A DNA stretch of 14,336 bases from Candidatus Uhrbacteria bacterium (lineage in GTDB: Bacteria; Patescibacteriota; Patescibacteriia; UBA9934; GWF2-40-263). This document shows positions 6,211 to 12,448 of the stretch, piece after piece. Where the stretch lies: assembly GCA_016205995.1 (NCBI GenBank), contig JACQSJ010000042.1, positions 1-14,336 on the forward strand, given 5' to 3'. The position numbers and the translations under genes were made by a program. Position 1 is the stretch's first letter. The number at the start of each line of letters is the position of its first letter. The notes below the pieces were generated by a model. It was not told where the DNA came from. It searched no databases and saw only the letters and a list, made by a program, of their open reading frames with translations.

Positions 6211-7710
6211 ATGAGTTGGTTGTACGAGCGTCATCAGGTTGTCTCGGAAGTGAACGGAACGCTGGAGATCGTCACTTGGTTTGGAAAAACGGCCGTCCTT
6301 GGCGACGGTGTTTTTCAATCTGGGAGGTATATGCAGCGGGTGTTTGGTGCGATGCTCCGAATGCTTCCACGCGACGCCGCCCCGAAACGTATTCTCGTCG
6401 TGGGTTTGGGAGCAGGTGGGTGCGTTCCCGTCATCCAGCGCCAGTTCTCTGGGGTGCATATCGTGGCGCTTGAGTACGATGAGGTGATGATTGCGCTTGC
6501 GAAGCAGACATACCTGCGTGGCGCGGACCTGGGTGGGCTTGAGATCCTCAAAGGGGATATGCGTCAGACGCTCGCACTGTTGCAAACAGAGTTCGACCTC
6601 ATCCTGGTGGACGTGTTTTGCGGACGCAAGGTTGCTCCGGCACTCACACAGGAGCCGGTGCTGCAGGAGCTCTCGCGTCTTTTGTCGTGGCGCGGGTACA
6701 TGATTGTGAATCTCTTTAAGGAACGATCCACGCTTTCTCCAATCATTGAACAGTTTTTCAGCCAGCACGCGGTGAGACGTGCGTGTTACAACGAAGTCTG
6801 CTTGTATCGCCACTATGGCATGGGGAGGTTGGGCGAGGGGGTGCCGCAGGGGTTTGAGGATCGGGAGCAGTCGCGCACGTATCTAGAGGCCGTGACTCCC
6901 ACGGGCTCCCACCGCGAGATCGTCGAGCAATCTGGAATGTTGGGAGTCCGGATGCGCCTATGGTCGTTTTCTTTTGAGCATTTTGTCCATGAGCGGGAGC
7001 CTGACCTGCGGCCGACGGACAAGATTCGTGTGGTTTGTTGGCAGCCTTATCGTGGGGATCGATTCCTCGGGTGGCGCAGGATTCCAGGCATCTTTACGAT
7101 TCATTTCAAAAGGGGAGTGGCGATTCTTCCCGTAGATCCCCCCCCTGCCCGAGGGGGGGGTAGGGGGGGAGGGAGTGCGGATTACTGGAAGTTTTGGTCC
7201 AGCCATGCCAGGCGACACAGGGAGAAATTTCTTGGATCACGGGAGTATACAATCGAGGAAGTCGATCTGGAGACCTTTGCGGAGGCCTATCACGCCACGA
7301 AGTTCCTCGATCCGCTCACGCGGCGGTCGTTTGTGAACGTGTTGAAACATCATCTCAAGCACCATCCCCAGGATGTACATCTACGCGTGGTTTGTCGGAT
7401 AAGCGATTCCCTCGTGATCGCGGGGCTTGCGACGATCGACTACGCAGACATCTCGCAATCAGATCATGTGATCGCCTTTGTCCATCCGTCTGCCCAGAAG
7501 ACCTCCGCGGGTGTGGGTCTTATCGACGATTGGTTTGCGAGGTGCATGCGCCAGGGACTCAAGTTCCTTCAGTTTGGCCTCCTGCACCGCCCGGGCGACC
7601 CGCGCTCCTGGAAGGCGTACACCGCTTTCAAGCGCCAATTTCACCTCTATGAGATCCAGTATCCGCACCCAGTTTGGCGGATCGTGTGGCCAAAACGACG
7701 TGTGATATAA
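6211..7710 (+). CDS. fusion: spermidine-synthase-like methyltransferase fold plus GNAT/FemAB-like acyltransferase
   Basis: Residues about 1-230 of this 499-residue protein resemble the spermidine/spermine synthase superfamily. They show RILVVGLGAGG (glycine loop starting at G65), ALEYDE near residue 90, LKGDMRQTL, and FDLILVDVF followed by a helix and MIVNLF. Catalytic polyamine-synthase residues cannot be confirmed, so this may be a SAM or decarboxy-SAM binding relative. Residues about 323-499 (starting ADYWKFW) include VVCRISDSLVIAGLATIDY, AGVGLIDDWFARCM and LKFLQFGLL, a pattern like GNAT or FemAB-type acyltransferases; this is tentative. A Pro/Gly-rich linker (310-322) encoded by a C8/G8 inverted repeat separates the halves. 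The stop TAA overlaps an ATG of the next gene (TAATG). No polyamine pathway genes are nearby. Confidence 0.65.
   Translation: MSWLYERHQVVSEVNGTLEIVTWFGKTAVLGDGVFQSGRYMQRVFGAMLRMLPRDAAPKRILVVGLGAGGCVPVIQRQFSGVHIVALEYDEVMIALAKQTYLRGADLGGLEILKGDMRQTLALLQTEFDLILVDVFCGRKVAPALTQEPVLQELSRLLSWRGYMIVNLFKERSTLSPIIEQFFSQHAVRRACYNEVCLYRHYGMGRLGEGVPQGFEDREQSRTYLEAVTPTGSHREIVEQSGMLGVRMRLWSFSFEHFVHEREPDLRPTDKIRVVCWQPYRGDRFLGWRRIPGIFTIHFKRGVAILPVDPPPARGGGRGGGSADYWKFWSSHARRHREKFLGSREYTIEEVDLETFAEAYHATKFLDPLTRRSFVNVLKHHLKHHPQDVHLRVVCRISDSLVIAGLATIDYADISQSDHVIAFVHPSAQKTSAGVGLIDDWFARCMRQGLKFLQFGLLHRPGDPRSWKAYTAFKRQFHLYEIQYPHPVWRIVWPKRRVI
7138..7175 (+). repeat. G/C-run inverted repeat with extra G arms, in frame in the fusion gene
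   Basis: C8 (7138-7145) can pair with G8 (7153-7160) across the loop TGCCCGA. TA, then G7 (7163-7169), A and GGG (7171-7173) follow. This 'hairpin plus additional right arm' layout resembles dispersed small palindromic repeats known from various bacteria. The G runs could also form a G-quadruplex on the + strand. It is read in frame as PPPARGGGRGGGS (residues 310-322) between two domains. Homopolymer runs of this length are also prone to sequencing or assembly error. Confidence 0.65.
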
Positions 7711-7711
7711 T
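7703..7711 (+). promoter_or_regulatory. extended -10 promoter (TGA-TATAAT) of the exonuclease gene
   Basis: A consensus TATAAT at 7706-7711 is preceded by TGA, forming an extended -10 element that overlaps the stop codon of the preceding gene (TAA 7708-7710). No good -35 is seen at 17 bases. The ATG at 7722 lies 10 bases past the element, so the transcript would start at or next to the initiation codon. The element closely parallels the one at 55-63, including TGTG before the hexamer. This may give the exonuclease an internal promoter within the operon. Confidence 0.5.
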
Positions 7712-7721
7712 GGCGGTCGTT

Positions 7722-8285
7722 ATGTCAAAAGAGGTCGTGTTCGACATTGAAACGCAGTCGGCCGCGGGGCCGGACTTCAAGCAGATGCGGATTTCTGTTG
7801 TAGGAGCCTATTTTTACGACGCGGATGAGTACCTCTGCTTTGAAGAGAAAGACTTTCCGCAGCTCTGGAAGCGTCTGGAGCACAGTGACCGCCTTATCGG
7901 ATACAACTCCAGGTACTTTGACACGCCTATCCTGAACAACTACTACCCCGGCGACCTTGGGAAATTGCCTCAACTGGATATGCTCGAGGAAATCCATAAG
8001 GCCCTCGGGTTCCGTCTTAAACTCGATGATGTAGCCGCGGCGACCATTGGGGAGCGGAAAAGCGGGCATGGGCTCCAGGCGGTCGAGTGGTGGAAGCAGG
8101 GGGAGCTCCAGAAGATTAAGGACTACTGCCTTCAGGATGTGAAGGTCACACGGATGGTCTATGAGTATGGCCTCAAGTATGGGGCGCTTGCGTATGAAGA
8201 CCGCTTGGGTGGCCGCAAGGCGATTCCGGTGGATTTCGTGCGAAAAGAGGCGGCTCAGGCGATTAACCTCAGTATGGGGTTTTAA
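7722..8285 (+). CDS. DEDDy-family 3'-5' exonuclease (RNase H-like, DnaQ superfamily)
   Basis: The 187-residue protein carries the three exonuclease motifs: FDIET with D8 and E10 (Exo I), LIGYNSRYFD with N62 and D67 (Exo II), and YCLQD with Y135 and D139 (Exo III, YxxxD type). All four metal-binding acidic residues appear present, so it should be an active two-metal nuclease acting from 3' ends of DNA or RNA. It is a stand-alone domain without polymerase or helicase fusion, resembling the predicted YprB/RNase_H_2-type exonucleases. The start is uncertain. ATG 7722 fits the -10 element as a leaderless start. ATG 7710 overlaps the upstream stop as TAATG, fits translational coupling, and would add four residues. 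A TTG at 7674 is unlikely. Confidence 0.8.
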   Translation: MSKEVVFDIETQSAAGPDFKQMRISVVGAYFYDADEYLCFEEKDFPQLWKRLEHSDRLIGYNSRYFDTPILNNYYPGDLGKLPQLDMLEEIHKALGFRLKLDDVAAATIGERKSGHGLQAVEWWKQGELQKIKDYCLQDVKVTRMVYEYGLKYGALAYEDRLGGRKAIPVDFVRKEAAQAINLSMGF

Positions 8286-8315
8286 GTGAGAAGCCCCGGG
8301 AGCGTCGTCAAAAAG

Positions 8316-8324
8316 TGTGGATAA
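8316..8324 (-). promoter_or_regulatory. DnaA box upstream of nrdJ
   Basis: TGTGGATAA on the + strand is the exact complement of the DnaA consensus TTATCCACA. It is 8 bases upstream of the -35 hexamer of the nrdJ promoter. DnaA control of ribonucleotide reductase is established for E. coli nrdAB. Here it is inferred from the single site and its position. A single 9-mer could occur by chance in a whole genome but is unlikely in such a short intergenic region. Confidence 0.5.
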
Positions 8325-8332
8325 CCTTTTCT

Positions 8333-8361
8333 TTGACTCCCTACATGTCGTGGTCTAAAAT
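8333..8361 (+). promoter_or_regulatory. sigma70-type promoter of nrdJ
   Basis: TTGACT (8333-8338) and TAAAAT (8356-8361) are separated by 17 bases, the best spacing, and each hexamer differs from consensus by one base. Transcription would start near 8368, leaving a leader of about 147 bases before the ATG at 8515. NrdR-like boxes overlap the spacer and the start region, and a DnaA box lies just upstream. Confidence 0.75.
8338..8353 (+). promoter_or_regulatory. NrdR-like box 1 (between -35 and -10)
   Basis: TCCCTACATGTCGTGG shares 10 of its last 14 bases with box 2 at 8371-8386, including ATGT and GTGG. It covers most of the spacer between the -35 and -10 hexamers, a position where bound repressor would block RNA polymerase. 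It is the weaker of the pair. Confidence 0.5.
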
Positions 8362-8370
8362 GAAGACAGA

Positions 8371-8386
8371 CCACAATATGTAGTGG
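8371..8386 (+). promoter_or_regulatory. NrdR-like box 2 (at the transcription start)
   Basis: CCACAATATGTAGTGG is a near-palindrome that matches the known NrdR-box pattern (CACwATATxTwGTG). It begins 33 bases after the start of box 1, about three helical turns, as is usual for paired NrdR sites. NrdR is the ATP/dATP-sensing repressor of ribonucleotide reductase genes in most bacteria. The gene for NrdR is not in this window. Confidence 0.7.
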
Positions 8387-8428
8387 TAGTGGGGAACGGG
8401 AGATCTGTGCGATGAGAGAGACCCTTCC

Positions 8429-8434
8429 AGGAGG
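8429..8434 (+). promoter_or_regulatory. strong Shine-Dalgarno (AGGAGG) in the nrdJ leader
   Basis: AGGAGG is followed after 4 bases by ATG at 8439. It is the best ribosome-binding site in the window, yet it does not precede the nrdJ reading frame but a short overlapping frame ending at 8645. It may drive a leader peptide or be part of a structured leader RNA. Confidence 0.4.
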
Positions 8435-8438
8435 TAAG

Positions 8439-8645
8439 ATGATCCCAGTGTTGGATCGTCTTTTAGTCTGCCCTTTTTACGAACCCTTTATTCATTCTTC
8501 GACCTACTCGCCCTATGTCGGACCATGCTACGAAAGCGGCTCAATCTACGAGCCTTGCCACCGGATCTATTTCAGACGTTGTCTGGACGTTTATGACGTC
8601 CGTGAAAAGTATTCAAAAACGCAACGGAGAAGAACAGCCATTTGA
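8439..8645 (+). CDS. possible 68-codon leader ORF overlapping the nrdJ start
   Basis: This frame encodes 68 residues (MIPVLDRLLVCPFYEPF...), unlike any family I recognise, rich in Tyr and Cys (notably YSPYVGPCYESGSIYEPC). It starts 4 bases after AGGAGG and runs out of frame across the nrdJ ATG at 8515, ending at TGA 8643-8645. Because nrdJ itself has no Shine-Dalgarno, translation of this ORF could influence nrdJ initiation. It could equally be spurious; codon use is not persuasive and the overlap is large. Confidence 0.25.
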   Translation: MIPVLDRLLVCPFYEPFIHSSTYSPYVGPCYESGSIYEPCHRIYFRRCLDVYDVREKYSKTQRRRTAI

Positions 8646-11600
8646 AATCAAGAAGCTTCATGGGTCCATCCAGCGGGCGGCGGTAGAATCGGGCATGAAG
8701 GATGAAGTGGCCATTGGGAAGATCGTTTCTCAGGTGGTGAGTCGGTTGACCCGTCAGTTTGACGGTCATAGCACCCCGACGTATGCCGATGTGCGCGAGC
8801 TGGTCTCCGTGACCCTCGTTGATAATAATCTTCCTCACGTCGCGAAGCGATACATCGCGTTTCGAGGACGAATGAACCAAGAGGCGCGGAAAGAAGTCTA
8901 TGGCCATGGGATCGTCGTCGATCGCTATTTCACAAAGGAAGGCGTCCACCCTTACGATGAGATCGAATGGGAAACGCGCGATGCGTCCATCACGGACTCC
9001 AAGGGGAAGGTCGTGTTTGAACAAAAGGGCGTGGAGGTGCCAAAAACATGGACGCAGACCGCCACAAACATTGTCGTTTCAAAATATTTTTTTGGCACGG
9101 TCGGAAAGGCGGATCGCGAGTATTCCGTGAAACAGCTCGTCGGCCGGGTAGCCAAGACGATCGCCAACTGGGGACGCAAGGATGGGTACTTCCAAACGGC
9201 GCAGGACGCCCAGGCGTTTGATGACGAACTCCACCACATCCTCGTGAACCAGATGGCGGCGTTTAACTCCCCGGTCTGGTTTAATGTTGGCACGCCCCGT
9301 CCTCAACAATGCTCAGCCTGTTTTATTAACTCTGTCCAGGACGACATGCGTTCCATTCTGAACCTCTGCGTGACCGAGGGGATGCTTTTCAAAGGTGGTT
9401 CCGGAACAGGTTCGAACCTTTCGAAACTTCGTTCGCGCCATGAATATTTGGGCGGCAGCAATGGAAAAGCCTCGGGGCCTGTTTCGTTCATGAAAGGACT
9501 CGATGCGTTTGCCGGTGTCATCAAGAGCGGAGGAAAAACCCGCCGCGCTGCCAAGATGGTGATCTTGGATATCGACCATCCAGACGTGGACGAGTTCATC
9601 ATGTGCAAGGTGAAGGAAGAGAAAAAAGCGTGGGCGCTCATTGATGCGGGTTACGACTCGTCGCTTGACGGTGATGCCTACGCCTCCATCTATTTCCAAA
9701 ACGCCAACAACTCGGTGCGCGTGACCGATGGGTTTATGCAAGCTGCCCAGAACGATGGGCCTTGGACCACGCACGCGGTGACCAACGGTGAGCCTGTGCA
9801 GACGTGGAAGGCGCGCGAGCTCATGAACATGATGGCCGACGCCGCTTGGCAATGCGGAGATCCGGGGATGCAGTACGACACTACGATCAACACCTGGCAC
9901 ACCTGTAAGAACACGGATCGCATTTATGCCAGTAACCCCTGCTCGGAGTACATGTTCCTCAATGACTCTGCCTGTAACCTGGCGAGCTTGAACCTCATGC
10001 GCTTCCGCAAACAGGTGGATGGAGAGATCGTGTTCGATATCGAGGCCTTTAAGAAAGCCAACGAAATCGTCATCACGGCCATGGAGATCATCGTTGGGAA
10101 CTCTGTGTACCCAACCCCTGCTATCGAACAGAACTCGCATGACTACCGTCCGCTTGGCATCGGTTACGCCAACTTGGGAGCGCTCTTGATGAGCCGCGGA
10201 CTCGCCTACGATTCAGACGAGGGGCGCAACCTGGCCGCCGCGATCTCCAGCCTTCAGAGCGGACACTGCTATTATCAGTCCGCCAAGATCGCGGAGAAAG
10301 TCGGAACGTTTGCCGGGTACAAGCTAAACGAGGAGCCTTGCATGGAGGTTATGCGGATGCATCGTGACGCGTCCTACCAGATTGATGATCACGGAGTTCC
10401 GGCTGATCTCTTAACCGAATCACGTACGTGTTGGGACAACGTCGTCGAGCACGGAAGCAAGTTCGGCCTGCGCAACGCGCAAATCTCCGTCATCGCTCCA
10501 ACGGGGACGATTTCCTTCCTCATGGACTGCGACACGACGGGGATCGAACCCGACATCGCACTGGTGAAGTACAAGTGGCTCGTGGGGGGCGGGATGCTCA
10601 AGATGGTGAACCAGACCGTGCCTGAGGCGCTCACACGACTTGGGTATAGCAACAGCGAGCGCACGGACATCCTTGCCTACATCGAAGAGAAGGACACGAT
10701 TGAAGGTGCGCCCCACATCAAGAACGAACATCTCTCGGTTTTTGACTGTGCTTTCAAGGCCGCGCAGGGGACACGCACCATTCAGTACATGGGTCATGTT
10801 CGGATGATGGCCGCGGTGCAGCCGTTCATTTCCGGGGCTATCTCCAAGACTGTGAACATGCCACATGACGCCACCCGCGAGGATATCGCGGATGTATACA
10901 TGACGGGATGGAAACTGGGACTCAAGGCGATTGCGATTTATCGTGATGGGTCCAAGCGTCAGCAAGCGCTCACGACAAGCAAGGAGTCAGACGCAAAGAA
11001 GCAGAATGAGAAGAAGGTGGATGAAGTAGCGAATGTGGACAAGGGAGTGGAGACAGTGAAAGTCGTGAACGACCAGAAGCTCCGTCGTAGACGCTTGCCT
11101 GATGAGCGTCGCGCCGTGACGCATAAGTTCGCGGTTGGCAATCATGAGGGCTACATCACCGTTGGACTGTATGACGATGGGACGCCGGGTGAGCTCTTCA
11201 TGACGATGAGTAAGGAAGGGTCCGTGATTTCGGGATTGATGGACTCGTTTGCCACGTCTATTTCGATCGGACTCCAGTACGGGGTGCCACTGGAAGTCCT
11301 GGTCAACAAGTTCGTCCACATGCGCTTTGAGCCTTCCGGGTACACAAACAACCCGCAGATCCGCATTGCCAAATCCATCATCGACTATATTTTCCGCTGG
11401 CTCGCAATCAAGTTCTTGCCACGCGAGAGCCAAATGGCGGTGGGGATTAATGTGGCGGTAGAGGAGATTGAGGAGGTGGCGAAGGTGGAAGAGGTGGCGG
11501 AGGTGGTCAAGACGGAGCTTCAAGAGAAACAGCCGAATTTATTCGAGGCGAAAATCACAAAGACACAGACGCTCGAACTGCGAAGCGCACACACCAGCAC

Positions 11601-11712
11601 CTTCGACAATCAGTCCGATGCACCCGCCTGCGACACCTGTGGCAGCATGATGGTCCGCAACGCGGCCTGTTACAAGTGCCTCAATTGCGGAGCCACGAGT
11701 GGATGTAGTTAA
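8515..11712 (+). CDS. nrdJ: class II adenosylcobalamin-dependent ribonucleotide reductase
   Basis: The 1065-residue NrdJ reduces ribonucleotides to deoxyribonucleotides using a radical generated from adenosylcobalamin, so it needs no oxygen and no NrdB partner. An ATP-cone begins near residue 30 (SIQKRNGEEQPFEIKKLHG). In the catalytic barrel, C269 (in CSACFI) and C487 are the likely redox pair; NPCSE (N474, C476, E478) holds the thiyl-radical Cys, Asn and Glu; and APTGTISF is a phosphate-binding loop. A TSCPD-type domain follows (about 855-975). A Val/Glu-rich linker then leads to a C-terminal Cys4 zinc-ribbon-like tail (C1039, C1042, C1055, C1058; also C1052 and C1064). No intein is present. 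Start is uncertain: ATG 8515 has no Shine-Dalgarno, and ATG 8593 sits closer to the ATP-cone. Regulation by NrdR and perhaps DnaA is suggested upstream. Confidence 0.95.
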   Translation: MSDHATKAAQSTSLATGSISDVVWTFMTSVKSIQKRNGEEQPFEIKKLHGSIQRAAVESGMKDEVAIGKIVSQVVSRLTRQFDGHSTPTYADVRELVSVTLVDNNLPHVAKRYIAFRGRMNQEARKEVYGHGIVVDRYFTKEGVHPYDEIEWETRDASITDSKGKVVFEQKGVEVPKTWTQTATNIVVSKYFFGTVGKADREYSVKQLVGRVAKTIANWGRKDGYFQTAQDAQAFDDELHHILVNQMAAFNSPVWFNVGTPRPQQCSACFINSVQDDMRSILNLCVTEGMLFKGGSGTGSNLSKLRSRHEYLGGSNGKASGPVSFMKGLDAFAGVIKSGGKTRRAAKMVILDIDHPDVDEFIMCKVKEEKKAWALIDAGYDSSLDGDAYASIYFQNANNSVRVTDGFMQAAQNDGPWTTHAVTNGEPVQTWKARELMNMMADAAWQCGDPGMQYDTTINTWHTCKNTDRIYASNPCSEYMFLNDSACNLASLNLMRFRKQVDGEIVFDIEAFKKANEIVITAMEIIVGNSVYPTPAIEQNSHDYRPLGIGYANLGALLMSRGLAYDSDEGRNLAAAISSLQSGHCYYQSAKIAEKVGTFAGYKLNEEPCMEVMRMHRDASYQIDDHGVPADLLTESRTCWDNVVEHGSKFGLRNAQISVIAPTGTISFLMDCDTTGIEPDIALVKYKWLVGGGMLKMVNQTVPEALTRLGYSNSERTDILAYIEEKDTIEGAPHIKNEHLSVFDCAFKAAQGTRTIQYMGHVRMMAAVQPFISGAISKTVNMPHDATREDIADVYMTGWKLGLKAIAIYRDGSKRQQALTTSKESDAKKQNEKKVDEVANVDKGVETVKVVNDQKLRRRRLPDERRAVTHKFAVGNHEGYITVGLYDDGTPGELFMTMSKEGSVISGLMDSFATSISIGLQYGVPLEVLVNKFVHMRFEPSGYTNNPQIRIAKSIIDYIFRWLAIKFLPRESQMAVGINVAVEEIEEVAKVEEVAEVVKTELQEKQPNLFEAKITKTQTLELRSAHTSTFDNQSDAPACDTCGSMMVRNAACYKCLNCGATSGCS
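11473..11508 (+). repeat. two imperfect 18-base tandem units in the nrdJ linker
   Basis: Two adjacent 18-base units (11473-11490 and 11491-11508), both starting GAGGTGGCG, match at 15 of 18 positions. They encode EVAKVE and EVAEVV in the acidic Val/Glu linker between the TSCPD-type domain and the zinc-ribbon tail. This looks like local slippage expansion of a flexible linker rather than a separate element. Confidence 0.5.
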
Positions 11713-11726
11713 TATCGACTAAACAT

Positions 11727-11752
11727 AAGCGGGGTCCCTTGACCCCGCTTTT
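11727..11752 (+). terminator. intrinsic terminator after nrdJ
   Basis: AAGCGGGGTC (11727-11736) pairs perfectly with GACCCCGCTT (11741-11750) across the loop CCTT. The + strand runs into TTTT (11749-11752). The hairpin begins 14 bases after the nrdJ stop and should end its transcript. The paired A residues before the stem could make it partly bidirectional. The next gene starts 14 bases after the T run, so it relies on readthrough or a promoter overlapping this region. Confidence 0.85.
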
Positions 11753-11766
11753 GTCGAATAGTGCAT

Positions 11767-12444
11767 ATGACTGTTTCAAAAGAATCATTTGGATCGGGCA
11801 TGGCGGCGTGGGCGAAGGGGCTGAAGAAGGATTGGCCGGATCTTGCCAACGTGTTTGGTCGTCCGCGGGAGGCGGGATGGAAGGCCCTGGAGGATTTGGA
11901 TCTGCCAAGGTACGAGCGCGTCGTCGTATCGGCAGCAGAGTTCCTGGGGAATCCAGATGCCGTCGCGGACAAAATTCCATCGCGCCGACTTTTCGTTTTT
12001 CTTCAACCTACAGAGGGGTTGCCGGTGCGGAAAACCAAACTCACACGTGAGGAGGCGGTGGCGTTTGTTCGTGAGACGGTGGCTGAGCATCCGGAAGCAT
12101 GGGCTGTACACGTGTCCGAAACGGAGGACGAGGTCTACGGCGGTAACATCGATGTGCGAAAAGATGGTCGAGCCATCGTAGAGATGACGATCCACGGGCA
12201 AGGAGGGGTAAGTGCGATGAAGGTGGATCCCGAGATCCGTGCATGGCAGGATCCGCTGACAGGGTTGTGGAAGTACAACCTTGAGGATTCACAAGTGCGG
12301 CAGGTGATTCAGGACGTCATGCATGCCGTCCCTCACGAGAAGCGGGAATACCTCCCCGGCCTGTACGAGTTCCATGTCGTCCAGCCAGAAGCCGACGGGC
12401 CGTTGGAGGTGAAGTTTATCGATTACCACCCGATCAAAACCTGA
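11767..12444 (+). CDS. uncharacterised protein between nrdJ and the cobalamin adenosyltransferase fusion
   Basis: I do not recognise the family. From ATG 11767 the product has 225 residues (GTG 11761 would add two), with no signal peptide or membrane segment. It looks like an alpha/beta soluble protein. A hydrophobic strand (YERVVVSAAEFL) near residue 48 is followed by a strand-like RRLFVFLQPTEGLP, a helical REEAVAFVRETVAEH, then EVYGGNIDVRKDGRAIVEMTIHGQGGVS, and a C-terminal strand LEVKFIDYHPI. Three conserved-looking clusters (ETEDEVYGG, HGQGG, FIDYHP) would suit a ligand or metal site, but that is speculation. It starts just after the nrdJ terminator and its TGA stop is 4 bases before the Nudix-adenosyltransferase ATG, so these two are probably co-transcribed and perhaps functionally linked. 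Confidence 0.75.
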   Translation: MTVSKESFGSGMAAWAKGLKKDWPDLANVFGRPREAGWKALEDLDLPRYERVVVSAAEFLGNPDAVADKIPSRRLFVFLQPTEGLPVRKTKLTREEAVAFVRETVAEHPEAWAVHVSETEDEVYGGNIDVRKDGRAIVEMTIHGQGGVSAMKVDPEIRAWQDPLTGLWKYNLEDSQVRQVIQDVMHAVPHEKREYLPGLYEFHVVQPEADGPLEVKFIDYHPIKT

Positions 12445-12448
12445 TGGT

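Noticed and set aside
5548..6813. 421-codon open frame on the - strand
   Set aside because: It lies opposite two well-supported genes (oxidoreductase and fusion protein), and its translation shows no family motif and is rich in His, Arg and Pro, as expected from reading a GC-rich gene backwards.
7674..7721. Earlier TTG start for the exonuclease
   Set aside because: It would overlap the previous gene by 37 bases and add residues before the first beta strand, with no ribosome-binding site. ATG 7710 or 7722 fits better.
73..8285. A defence island or mobile element
   Set aside because: The exonuclease and unknown genes prompted the idea, but no transposase, integrase, toxin-antitoxin pair, helicase or flanking repeats are visible.
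8362..8514. Cobalamin riboswitch in the nrdJ leader
   Set aside because: The leader is long enough to be considered and the gene product uses B12, but I could not find the conserved B12-box or the paired core segments. A covariance-model scan would settle it.
9313..10140. 275-codon open frame on the - strand
   Set aside because: It is entirely opposite the conserved catalytic core of nrdJ, including the NPCSE motif region, and shows no recognisable domain.
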